The notes beneath the pieces were generated by a model that searched no databases, had not been told where the DNA came from, and saw only the letters and a list, made by a program, of their open reading frames with translations. Below, one piece after another: positions 8,858-16,219 of a stretch of 32,113 nucleotides of DNA. The translations under genes and the position numbers were made by a program. Origin of the DNA: Psychrobacter urativorans (GTDB taxonomy: Bacteria; Pseudomonadota; Gammaproteobacteria; Pseudomonadales; Moraxellaceae); NCBI RefSeq assembly GCF_904846695.1, contig NZ_CAJHBR010000026.1:1-32113 (forward strand). Direction: 5' to 3'. The first letter of the stretch is position 1; every line of letters begins with the position of its first letter.

Positions 8858-9109
8858 ACCAACGCCCACAACGTCACCTACGAATCCGTCTTCCAGGCCG
8901 ATATAGTCAAGCAAATGCAAGCACACGGCTGGCAGATAAGTAATTCTAGCGGCTATACGGTTGAGACGGCGCTGTATGAGCAAGATGTGCTGGACTTTGT
9001 GTAGACCATTCAGACGCAAGAGTGGCAGAAGTTTTACCATACTCAGCCTATCGACTCTGAGCGCCACTTTATTAGCTAATTGGTTAAATAGATCAATAAG
9101 GCTAAGCAA
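8858..9109 (+). pseudogene. Relic of a second hsdR 5' end
   Basis: The plus-strand frame from 8858 reads TNAHNVTYESVFQADIVKQM and continues QAHGWQ, identical to residues 2-27 of the intact HsdR at 10754. Similarity continues through ALYEQDVLDFV, EW-x-KF, PIDSERHFI and LVK. Stop codons interrupt it at 9002-9004 (TAG), 9077-9079 (TAA) and 9089-9091 (TAG). The hsdR ATG is replaced by GCT. Similarity fades at about 9109, 18 bp before the start of the large Sel1 gene. It is therefore a non-functional duplicate of the first 85 or so codons of hsdR in the same orientation. The antisense open frame over it is a by-product. Confidence 0.93.
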
Positions 9110-9127
9110 TTACTTTGGATTGAGATT

Positions 9128-10669
9128 ATGAAAGCACAGCTCATAAAACAAAACCTTACCATAAAAGCGTTAGTTTTAAGCCTAACGCTAGGCATGTCGC
9201 TATCCGCGCAGGCAAGTAGCATGATAACGGCCGAAGCGTTGGCGAATCAAGGCTCAGCCTCGGCTCAGTATAATCTGGCCACAATGTATAACGATGGCGA
9301 TGGTGCTGAGCAAGATAATGTTAAAGCCTTTACATGGTATAAAAAAGCCGCTGAGCAAGGTCATATAGCAGCTCAAAATCATCTAGGTAGCTTGTATCAA
9401 TATGGCTTAGGAGTCGAGCAGGATTCTAAAAAAGCGGTTAAGTGGTATCGCAAAGCCGCCGAACAAGGTAGTGCACTGGCACAAGAAAACCTCGCATCTA
9501 TGTACGAGATGGGTGATGGCGTTGAACAAGATGATCGTCAAGCGGCCCAGTGGTATCAAAAGTCCGCTCAGCAAGGTCAACCCTTTGCGCAGTATAGCAT
9601 TGGCGTGAAGTATGAAGAAGGTCTCGGCGTGGCTCAGGACTATACCCAAGCCGCCGAGTGGTACCAAAAAGCCGCCTTTCAAGGAGAGATGTGGGCGCAA
9701 AACAATCTCGGCACTATGTACTATGATGGTACCGGTGTGCCACAAGATTTTGATGAAGCCTACTCTTGGTTTCGACAATCCGCTGAGCAGGGACACCCGC
9801 CCGCTCAGTATAACTTAGGCTTGATGTATGGCTTTGGTCAAAGCGTTGAGCAGGATTATAGTACAGCAGTAGAGTGGTATAAAAAAGCGGCCGATCAGGA
9901 CAGTGCTCAGGGTCAGAACGCCTTAGGCTGGTCTTATTATAAGGGCGAAGGCGTGGCGCAGGACTATGATAAAGCATACCAGTTGCTACAAAAAGCGGCT
10001 ATTCAAGGTGAGGCAGTCGCTCAAAACAACTTGGGAGTGCTCTACGAAGAGGGTCTTAGCGTACCTCAAGACTATGTTCAAGCTATGCGGTGGTATCAAA
10101 AATCAGCAGAGCAAGGCGATGCACTCGCTCAGACTAATATTGGCGCACTTTATGAAGCGGGTAGAGGCGTGCCACAAGATTATACCGAAGCGGTAAAATG
10201 GTATCAAAAGTCGGCAGATCAAGATAATGGCTGGGGTCAAGCAGGTCTAGGTTGGGCTTATTACGCAGGTCAAGGCATCACTCAAGACTATACCAAAGCG
10301 CTTGAGCTACTACACAAATCCGTAGAGCAAGAGGTGGCTATAGGTCAAAATAACTTAGGCGTGCTATATGTAGAAGGCAAAGCGGTACCAAAAGATCAGG
10401 CTAAAGCTTTTGAGTTATTTAGTAAAGCCGCGGCTCAAGAAGAAATGCTCGGTCAGCGTAATCTAGCTATGATATATATGATGGGTGAAGGTAATATTCA
10501 AGATGAACAACAGGCCATCAAATGGTTTGGTATCGCCTGTGATAATGGGGATTCAATGAGCTGTGATTGGCATGAAGCGGTTAAGATGATATCCGATAAT
10601 ACAGCTGCCGCATTAAACGAAGCAACCGCCGCCGCAGAGCCAGCAGCACAAAAGGTATCAGATAAATAA
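9128..10669 (+). CDS. Secreted Sel1-repeat protein, 12 repeats
   Basis: A 513-aa exported repeat protein. Residues 1-29 are a signal peptide ending AQA, then Ser30. From about residue 38 I count twelve consecutive 36-residue Sel1 repeats of the form A-x-QG-x-x-x-AQ-x-NLG-x-x-Y-x-x-G-x-GV-x-QD-x-x-x-A-x-x-WY-x-K. A degenerate capping repeat (CDNGDSMSCDW) and an Ala-rich tail follow. Repeats 7-8 and 10-11 resemble each other more than their neighbours (LGW-x-YY then NNLGVLY), pointing to an older duplication of a three-repeat block. It should fold as a solenoid that binds proteins in the periplasm. It sits between an hsdR relic and intact hsdR, 84 bp before the latter, so it may be transcribed with it. 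Ligand unknown. Confidence 0.9.
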   Translation: MKAQLIKQNLTIKALVLSLTLGMSLSAQASSMITAEALANQGSASAQYNLATMYNDGDGAEQDNVKAFTWYKKAAEQGHIAAQNHLGSLYQYGLGVEQDSKKAVKWYRKAAEQGSALAQENLASMYEMGDGVEQDDRQAAQWYQKSAQQGQPFAQYSIGVKYEEGLGVAQDYTQAAEWYQKAAFQGEMWAQNNLGTMYYDGTGVPQDFDEAYSWFRQSAEQGHPPAQYNLGLMYGFGQSVEQDYSTAVEWYKKAADQDSAQGQNALGWSYYKGEGVAQDYDKAYQLLQKAAIQGEAVAQNNLGVLYEEGLSVPQDYVQAMRWYQKSAEQGDALAQTNIGALYEAGRGVPQDYTEAVKWYQKSADQDNGWGQAGLGWAYYAGQGITQDYTKALELLHKSVEQEVAIGQNNLGVLYVEGKAVPKDQAKAFELFSKAAAQEEMLGQRNLAMIYMMGEGNIQDEQQAIKWFGIACDNGDSMSCDWHEAVKMISDNTAAALNEATAAAEPAAQKVSDK

Positions 10670-10753
10670 TGTTTAGGCGCTATTTACGCCGCATCGATAC
10701 TCAAAGCTTAAAACCACTTTGCGAAAAATAATAATACTATAAACGGACTTAAT

Positions 10754-13700
10754 ATGACCAACGCCCATAACGTCACCTACGAATCTGTCTTTCAAGCCGA
10801 TATCGTCAAGCAAATGCAAGCGCATGGCTGGCAATTAGGTAGTCCTAGTGGCTATCAGGCAGACACCGCGCTGTATGAGCAAGACGTGCTGGACTTTGTG
10901 CAGACCACCCAGCCGCTAGAGTGGGAGAAGTTTTGTAAGACTTTTCCTATCGACTCCGAGCGTCATTTTATCACTGCCCTAGTCAAGCAGCTGAGCAAGG
11001 CCGATGAGCAGTCAACCGATAAAGCCTCACGTACTTATGGCACGTTGGGGGTATTGCGTCACGAGTTAAAGATTCGCAATGCGCGGTTTAGCTTATGCCA
11101 GTTTAAGCCTGAGCATGATCTCAATCCTGAAATCATGGCACGCTATAAGGCCAATATTTGTCGTATCGTCCCTGAGGTAGTCTACAGCCCGCATGCCAGC
11201 TTACAGGGCAGTGCTGACGGTAAGGTTGCTAAGCGTAACCGCATTGATGTTGTGTTATTTGTGAATGGCTTACCTGTCACCACGATGGAGCTAAAGTCTG
11301 AGTTTAAGCAGTCGGTACACAATGCCATTACTCAATACAAGAAGACCCGCCTGCCAAAAGACCCTGATACGGGCAAGCCTGAGCCGCTGCTGACCTTTAA
11401 GCGTGGCGCATTGGTGCACTTTGCTGTTAGTCAATATGAAGTCTATATGACCACCAAGCTGGCAGGGGATAGCACCTATTTCTTGCCGTTTAACAAAGGC
11501 ACAGCGGAGGGCGGTGCGGGTAATGATACACCCAGTGATAGCAGTCGCTATGCTACCGATTATCTATGGAATGAAGTGCTGACCCCAGACCATCTATTGG
11601 CTATTCTCGGTCACTTTATGCATTTGCAGATCGAAGAAGAAGAGGATGTGATTGGTCGCAAATCCAAACGCGAGACTATGATGTTTCCGCGCTATCATCA
11701 GTGGGATGTGGTGACTAAGCTGGTTAATGCCGCCGTTACTGAGGGTGCTGGTCAAAAGTATTTAATTCAGCACAGTGCAGGTTCAGGCAAGTCCAATTCT
11801 ATCGCCTGGACTGCCCATCAGCTCTCGACTTTATACAACAGCGAGGGCGATAAGCAGTTTCACTCGGTGATTGTGATCACTGACCGTACCGTGCTCGATG
11901 ACCAGCTACAAGATACCATCTATCAGTTTGAGCATGCCGATGGGGTGGTGGGCAAGATTAATCGAAAGGAGGGTGATGGCTCAAAGTCGGAACAGCTGGC
12001 GAGCGCACTGGTCAACTCACAGCCGATTATCATTGTGACTATTCAAACTTTTCCATTTGTACTTAAAGCGATTGAAGATTCAAGCGTGCTCAAGTCGCGC
12101 CGTTATGCCATCATCGCTGATGAAGCCCACTCATCCCAGACAGGCTCAACCGCACGCCAGCTTAAAGAAGTGTTAGTTTCGGGTGATGTAGAAAGCAATG
12201 CAGATGAGGATCAGGATCAGCCACTATCGAGCGAAGATATGCTCGATGCCACCCTTGCTGCGCGCCGTAGCAGTCCGAATCTAAGCTACTATGCCTTTAC
12301 GGCCACGCCTAAGCCCAAGACTATTGAGCTGTTCGGACGCTTGCCTAATCCTGACTTGCCCGCCTCCAAAGATAACCTGCCAGCCGCTTATCATGTCTAT
12401 TCAATGCGCCAAGCGATTGAAGAAGGCTTTATCTTAGATGTACTAAAAAACTACACCAACTATAAAGTGGTCTATCAGCTCAAACAAAAGCTGGCTGCCA
12501 AAGATGATGAAGTCGATGCCCGCCGCGCCAAGATCAAACTCAATAATTGGGTGCGCTTGCATGAGCATAATATCGCCCAAAAAGTGAAGATCATCATTGA
12601 GCATTTCAATGACAATATTAAAGGCTTACTGGGTGGCCAGGCCAAGGCCATGGTGGTGACGGGATCCCGTAAAGAAGCGGTACGCTACAAGCTTGCGTTT
12701 GATAACTATATCGCTGAATATGGTTATAAAAATATCAATGCGATGGTGGCGTTCTCAGGTGAAGTTACCTTTACCGATAATGATCCTGATAGCGGTGCCT
12801 TACTTGGTGAGAAATTCACTGAGCATAATATGAACATCGGCTTAAAAGGCCGTGATTTACGTAAAGCCTTTGATAGTGATGACTACCAAGTGATGCTAGT
12901 GGCTAATAAGTTTCAGACAGGCTTTGATCAGCCCAAATTATGCGCTATGTATGTTGATAAGAAGCTGACAGGTGTGGACTGCGTGCAGACATTATCACGG
13001 CTTAACCGTACTTATAAAGGCAAAGCTGAGAGTGGCACCTTTGTGCTCGACTTCTTTAATGACCCGCAAGATATCCTTGAGGCCTTCCAGCCTTATTATG
13101 AGACGGCAAGCTTAGCGGACGTGTCCGATCCTGATCAGGTGTTTGATCTCTATGAGAAGCTACGCGCTAGTGGCATCTTCTTATGGAATGAGGTGGAGCA
13201 GTTTGTCGAAGCGTTCTATAGCAAGAACAAATCCAACGCGGCGCTTAGTAATATCTGCAAGCCGGCGGTCGAACGTTGGCAAAAGCAATATAAGCGGGCA
13301 CGTGAGCAAGCACAAAATGCCAAAGCGATGCTTGAGCGTACCAAAGCAACCGGTGATGTGGTGCTGATTACTAATGCCGAGAATGACTACAAAGGCTTTA
13401 AAACCGAGCAAGATGCGCTAGAGATATTCAAAAAAGATTTAGGCACATTTACCCGTCAATATGAGTTTATGTCGCAAATTGTGGACTATGACGATAAAGA
13501 TTTAGAAAAGCTTAGCCTATATGCGCGCAACCTACAGCCGCTGTTACGCGAAAGCTTGGACGATGAAGATGAGGTAGATCTCACTAATATCGTCATGAGT
13601 CATTACCGAGTCTCCAAGCTACACCAGCAGGACTTAAAGTTGCAAGAGGGCAAGTCTGAGTATCAGTTAGATGTTGGCAGTGGCGCAGGTACAGCAATAC

Positions 13701-14035
13701 CCAAGGATAAGCAAGAAGCGCTACTGTCTCAGATTATTGATAGCTTAAATGAGGTGTTTGCTGGTGAGGATTTTACCGATAAAGACAAAGTGAACTTTAT
13801 GAATACTATTTGGGATAAGGTCACTGAGAACCAGATTGTGGTCAAGCAGTTTAGCAATAATAGCGTGGATCAAATTATGCTGGGCGGTTATCCAAACGCT
13901 GCCGAGGATGCTATGTTTGATGCTAAGGGTACGTTTGAAGATATGACCATGCACTTATTGTCTAACCCGAAGCAGTTTCAGAAGTTTATTCGATTGATGC
14001 TCGATACCAAGCTGAGTGCTGAGATTTCAGGGTAG
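10754..14035 (+). CDS. hsdR: Type I restriction-modification endonuclease/translocase subunit
   Basis: HsdR cleaves unmethylated DNA after ATP-driven translocation when bound to HsdM and HsdS. At 1093 aa it has normal length. The N-terminal PD-(D/E)XK nuclease is visible as D165 (RIDVVLF) with E179 and K181 (MELK). The translocase has Walker A HSAGSGKS (340-347), DEAH (456-459), a motif III-like FTATPKPKTIELFG, and later superfamily 2 motifs (VANKFQTGFDQPKLCAMYVD and QTLSRLNRTYKGK). A helical C-terminus binds the methylase core. All key residues are present, so the enzyme looks active. It is separated from hsdS by about 4 kb of unrelated cargo, and its ribosome-binding site is weak. Its first 85 or so codons are duplicated as a relic at 8858-9109. 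Confidence 0.96.
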   Translation: MTNAHNVTYESVFQADIVKQMQAHGWQLGSPSGYQADTALYEQDVLDFVQTTQPLEWEKFCKTFPIDSERHFITALVKQLSKADEQSTDKASRTYGTLGVLRHELKIRNARFSLCQFKPEHDLNPEIMARYKANICRIVPEVVYSPHASLQGSADGKVAKRNRIDVVLFVNGLPVTTMELKSEFKQSVHNAITQYKKTRLPKDPDTGKPEPLLTFKRGALVHFAVSQYEVYMTTKLAGDSTYFLPFNKGTAEGGAGNDTPSDSSRYATDYLWNEVLTPDHLLAILGHFMHLQIEEEEDVIGRKSKRETMMFPRYHQWDVVTKLVNAAVTEGAGQKYLIQHSAGSGKSNSIAWTAHQLSTLYNSEGDKQFHSVIVITDRTVLDDQLQDTIYQFEHADGVVGKINRKEGDGSKSEQLASALVNSQPIIIVTIQTFPFVLKAIEDSSVLKSRRYAIIADEAHSSQTGSTARQLKEVLVSGDVESNADEDQDQPLSSEDMLDATLAARRSSPNLSYYAFTATPKPKTIELFGRLPNPDLPASKDNLPAAYHVYSMRQAIEEGFILDVLKNYTNYKVVYQLKQKLAAKDDEVDARRAKIKLNNWVRLHEHNIAQKVKIIIEHFNDNIKGLLGGQAKAMVVTGSRKEAVRYKLAFDNYIAEYGYKNINAMVAFSGEVTFTDNDPDSGALLGEKFTEHNMNIGLKGRDLRKAFDSDDYQVMLVANKFQTGFDQPKLCAMYVDKKLTGVDCVQTLSRLNRTYKGKAESGTFVLDFFNDPQDILEAFQPYYETASLADVSDPDQVFDLYEKLRASGIFLWNEVEQFVEAFYSKNKSNAALSNICKPAVERWQKQYKRAREQAQNAKAMLERTKATGDVVLITNAENDYKGFKTEQDALEIFKKDLGTFTRQYEFMSQIVDYDDKDLEKLSLYARNLQPLLRESLDDEDEVDLTNIVMSHYRVSKLHQQDLKLQEGKSEYQLDVGSGAGTAIPKDKQEALLSQIIDSLNEVFAGEDFTDKDKVNFMNTIWDKVTENQIVVKQFSNNSVDQIMLGGYPNAAEDAMFDAKGTFEDMTMHLLSNPKQFQKFIRLMLDTKLSAEISG

Positions 14036-14070
14036 GCTGTACGCAGAGTAACTAGTGACCACTCGAGTAT

Positions 14071-14165
14071 TTATTTACCTGATGCTTTAGTGTCGCGACC
14101 GCCACCTGATCGATGGCCTGTGCTGCTCGGCCAGCCTACACCTTGACCGCCAGCATTGATATGGA
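14071..14165 (-). pseudogene. Gly/Ser-rich C-terminal peptide remnant
   Basis: The minus strand reads NAGGQGVGWPSSTGHRSGGG and continues RDTKASGK to a TAA at 14071-14073. The frame is open only back to a stop near 14240 and has no good start. WPS-x-TG-x-x-SGGGR resembles a tail I remember from short bacterial proteins of unknown function, but I cannot verify that. It is probably the 3' remnant of a small gene facing hsdR. It could also be chance. Confidence 0.35.
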
Positions 14166-14173
14166 TTTTTATA

Positions 14174-14197
14174 AGGGTTACTGCGTTAAGTAACCCT
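14174..14197. other. Hairpin between hsdR and the Fic gene
   Basis: AGGGTTAC and GTAACCCT form an 8-bp stem around a TGCGTTAA loop. No clear T-run follows on either strand, so termination is uncertain. It lies about 140 bp after the hsdR stop and may mark the end of the hsd transcript. Confidence 0.4.
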
Positions 14198-14221
14198 AGG
14201 GCTAAGTTATCAATAAAAAAT

Positions 14222-14296
14222 CCTTTATATAATCGTTTTTATGCACAATAGCCTTTATATAATTGATACATTGCAACTATAATCGTTTTTATGCAA
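14222..14296 (+). promoter_or_regulatory. Repeated promoter-like block before the Fic gene
   Basis: The 18-mer TATAATCGTTTTTATGCA occurs exactly at 14228-14245 and 14278-14295, a 50-bp period. CCTTTATATAAT also occurs at 14222 and 14252. Each 18-mer starts with a consensus -10 box (TATAAT), and neither has a strong -35. The block ends 34 bp before the Fic ATG. Twin promoters, or a pair of operator sites for autoregulation, would both fit. Confidence 0.5.
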
Positions 14297-14329
14297 AATG
14301 GTCGCTACACAATTAAAAAGTGACATCAG

Positions 14330-15898
14330 ATGTATCAAAGTATAGTGGAGCCCATAGGTGCAGTATGGCTAATACAAGCTGCCAATATTGAATTGGTTGC
14401 CCCTTTGTACATTATTAGCAGTATTGGCGGCCGCCGAGAAACTATTAACAAAGATGATTTTCAACACAATATCTATCAGGACACTATGCGCCCTGCTGAT
14501 ACCTTTATTGCCCACTTACAGTTTCATATGCGCCATGAAGTTATCCATTTCGAGATGTTAGCTCGATTGTTTGAGAAAGTCGGTGGCAATGATATACAGA
14601 CATGGGTAAATAATGAACCTACTGGAAAATATGCGCGTTGCAGTGCATTTTTGTATGAATGGCTAACAGGCAATACGCTCAATGTACCGAAAAATATTGG
14701 TGGAAATTACGTCAATGCTCTCGATAGCAGAAAATTAGTCACTGCAGACCCGACGCAGATAATAAAAAATAGCCGTTGGCGCATCAATGATAATATTGCA
14801 GGAACTACTGATTTTTGCCCTATGCTAGTCAAAACAGAGAGGTTTAACCAAGCCGCTAGCCTGAACATCAGGGCAATGATGAGTGAGCTAAATCATGAGT
14901 TTGGTGAAGATCTGCTTATGCGAGCTTCGGTATGGATGACGCTAAGAGAGAGTCGCGCCAGCTTCACCATAGAAGGTGAGGGCAAGTCCATTAAACGAAT
15001 TGAGCGCTTTGCAGATGTCATGGCCAGGCGAACAGGTTTAGGAGAAGTACCACTTACTGGCAAGTTATTAGCAGAGCTACAGCAGGAAATATTGGGTGAT
15101 AAGAATATTATTGAGCACTATGGTATTCGTCAGTCCCCAGTATTTGTTGGACAAACCCAAATTCGTGGATTAAAAGAGATTGTTCATTATATAGCACCAC
15201 CAGCCGATGAGCTGTTAGCCAAGCTTAATGGGCTTAGGACGTTTATAAGCAAAACCAATGAGCAGTCGTCAACGATGCGTAGTGCAGTTACTTCATTTGC
15301 TTTCGTTTATATTCATCCGTTGGCAGATGGCAATGGAAGGGTACATCGTTTTTTGATTAACGATATTTTGCGACGTGACGGTGCTATTCACGAGCCCATT
15401 ATTCTACCTATATCGCAAGCTATTGCAGAAGACGCTTCAGATCGTCAGGCTTATGACAACATACTTGACACTATTTCAAAACCATTGATGGAGACCCTTC
15501 GCGGTCATTATAGTTTTAATAAACAGCCCACCCATTATCCTGATGGTATTGATTCAAACTTGAGCTTTAAGCAGACAAAGATTGCTCAGCCTATATGGCG
15601 ATTTATAGATCTAACACCACACGTACAGTACTTATCAAAAATTATTCATCAGGTGATAAAACACGATATGCATGAGGAGTCTCGCTATCTTAAGCAACAT
15701 GACTATGCTCGGGTGGCTATAAAAGAAGTGCTTGAAATGCCTAATGACTATGCCGATAGGATCATCCGCAGTCTATTGAATAATAAAGGCGACCAGAGTA
15801 ATAAGTTGCTTAAAGAGTTTCCATTTTTAGCAGATGATGAAGTTTGGCAAGAAATACGCACTATTATTATTAATACCTTTATAGAATTTGATAATTAA
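14330..15898 (+). CDS. Fic-domain protein (putative AMP-transferase), class II
   Basis: A 522-aa Fic protein. Such enzymes transfer AMP or related groups from nucleotides to target hydroxyls. The catalytic loop HPLADGNGRVHR is at 329-340 with His329 as the base. Leu replaces the usual Phe of HPFxDGNGR. Upstream, S211-FTI-E215-G216 matches the (S/T)xxxE(G/N) inhibitory helix. An inhibitory motif on the N-terminal side of the Fic core in the same chain defines class II, so activity should be held in check until triggered. Residues 1-180 are a less familiar N-terminal domain. About 410-522 is a C-terminal region, probably DNA- or protein-binding. The gene follows hsdR by about 290 bp with its own promoter-like repeats. 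Fic genes recur near restriction loci. A defence or toxin role here is inferred, and the target is unknown. Confidence 0.9.
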   Translation: MYQSIVEPIGAVWLIQAANIELVAPLYIISSIGGRRETINKDDFQHNIYQDTMRPADTFIAHLQFHMRHEVIHFEMLARLFEKVGGNDIQTWVNNEPTGKYARCSAFLYEWLTGNTLNVPKNIGGNYVNALDSRKLVTADPTQIIKNSRWRINDNIAGTTDFCPMLVKTERFNQAASLNIRAMMSELNHEFGEDLLMRASVWMTLRESRASFTIEGEGKSIKRIERFADVMARRTGLGEVPLTGKLLAELQQEILGDKNIIEHYGIRQSPVFVGQTQIRGLKEIVHYIAPPADELLAKLNGLRTFISKTNEQSSTMRSAVTSFAFVYIHPLADGNGRVHRFLINDILRRDGAIHEPIILPISQAIAEDASDRQAYDNILDTISKPLMETLRGHYSFNKQPTHYPDGIDSNLSFKQTKIAQPIWRFIDLTPHVQYLSKIIHQVIKHDMHEESRYLKQHDYARVAIKEVLEMPNDYADRIIRSLLNNKGDQSNKLLKEFPFLADDEVWQEIRTIIINTFIEFDN

Positions 15899-16000
15899 GT
15901 AAGCATTTAGCTATAGTTCGTGCGAAATTAAATCGATAATTCAAGCAACTAGTGTTGCTCAAGCGTTTTTAGCGTAGATAACTAACAGATAGCCTATATT

Positions 16001-16052
16001 AAATAACAAAAAACCCTTGCAGCCTGTAGCTTACAAGGGTCTTTTGTTATTT
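16001..16052. terminator. Bidirectional terminator (tRNA-Arg / Fic gene)
   Basis: ACCCTTG (16013-16019) pairs with CAAGGGT (16034-16040), extended by AAATAACAAAA and TTTTGTTATTT outside. On the minus strand the stem is followed by a six-T run, directly downstream of the tRNA. On the plus strand it is followed by CTTTTG and could stop the Fic transcript. Confidence 0.8.
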
Positions 16053-16066
16053 GTACTTATATTCGA

Positions 16067-16142
16067 TGGTGCGCCCACCAAGACTCGAACTCGGATCGAT
16101 CGCTTAGGAGGCAACTGCTCTATCCTGTTGAGCTATAGGCGC
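16067..16142 (-). tRNA. tRNA-Arg (anticodon CCT)
   Basis: The minus strand folds as a 76-nt cloverleaf. Acceptor GCGCCTA pairs with TGGGCGC. The D-arm is GCTC/GAGC. The anticodon stem GTTGC/GCGAT holds loop CTCCTAA, giving anticodon CCT for the AGG codon. The variable loop is CGATC, and the T-arm is CCGAG-TTCGAGT-CTTGG. The discriminator A is followed by an encoded CCA. The 3' end points toward the Fic/hsd region. Arg tRNA genes are common integration sites, but I found no second copy of its 3' end in this window. Confidence 0.95.
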
Positions 16143-16155
16143 ATAAGGGAGGACT

Positions 16156-16184
16156 ATTGTAAGAAAATTATCATAAAAAAGCAA
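16156..16184 (-). promoter_or_regulatory. Sigma70-type promoter of tRNA-Arg
   Basis: On the minus strand TTGCTT (complement of 16179-16184) lies 17 bp upstream of TACAAT (complement of 16156-16161), and the tRNA 5' end follows 13 bp later. Spacing and position are close to ideal for a tRNA promoter. Confidence 0.65.
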
Positions 16185-16219
16185 TCGGCTGATTATAAAT
16201 AGTCGTTATTCACTAGCAT

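Noticed and set aside
8813..9109. Minus-strand 98-codon ORF
   Set aside because: It is antisense to the hsdR relic, whose plus-strand frame matches intact HsdR residue for residue.
9407..9977. Antisense ORFs within the large Sel1 gene
   Set aside because: They arise from the repetitive codons of the Sel1 repeats and show no start signals or family features.
16143..16219. Second tRNA gene beside tRNA-Arg
   Set aside because: The stretch shows promoter elements only and no cloverleaf.
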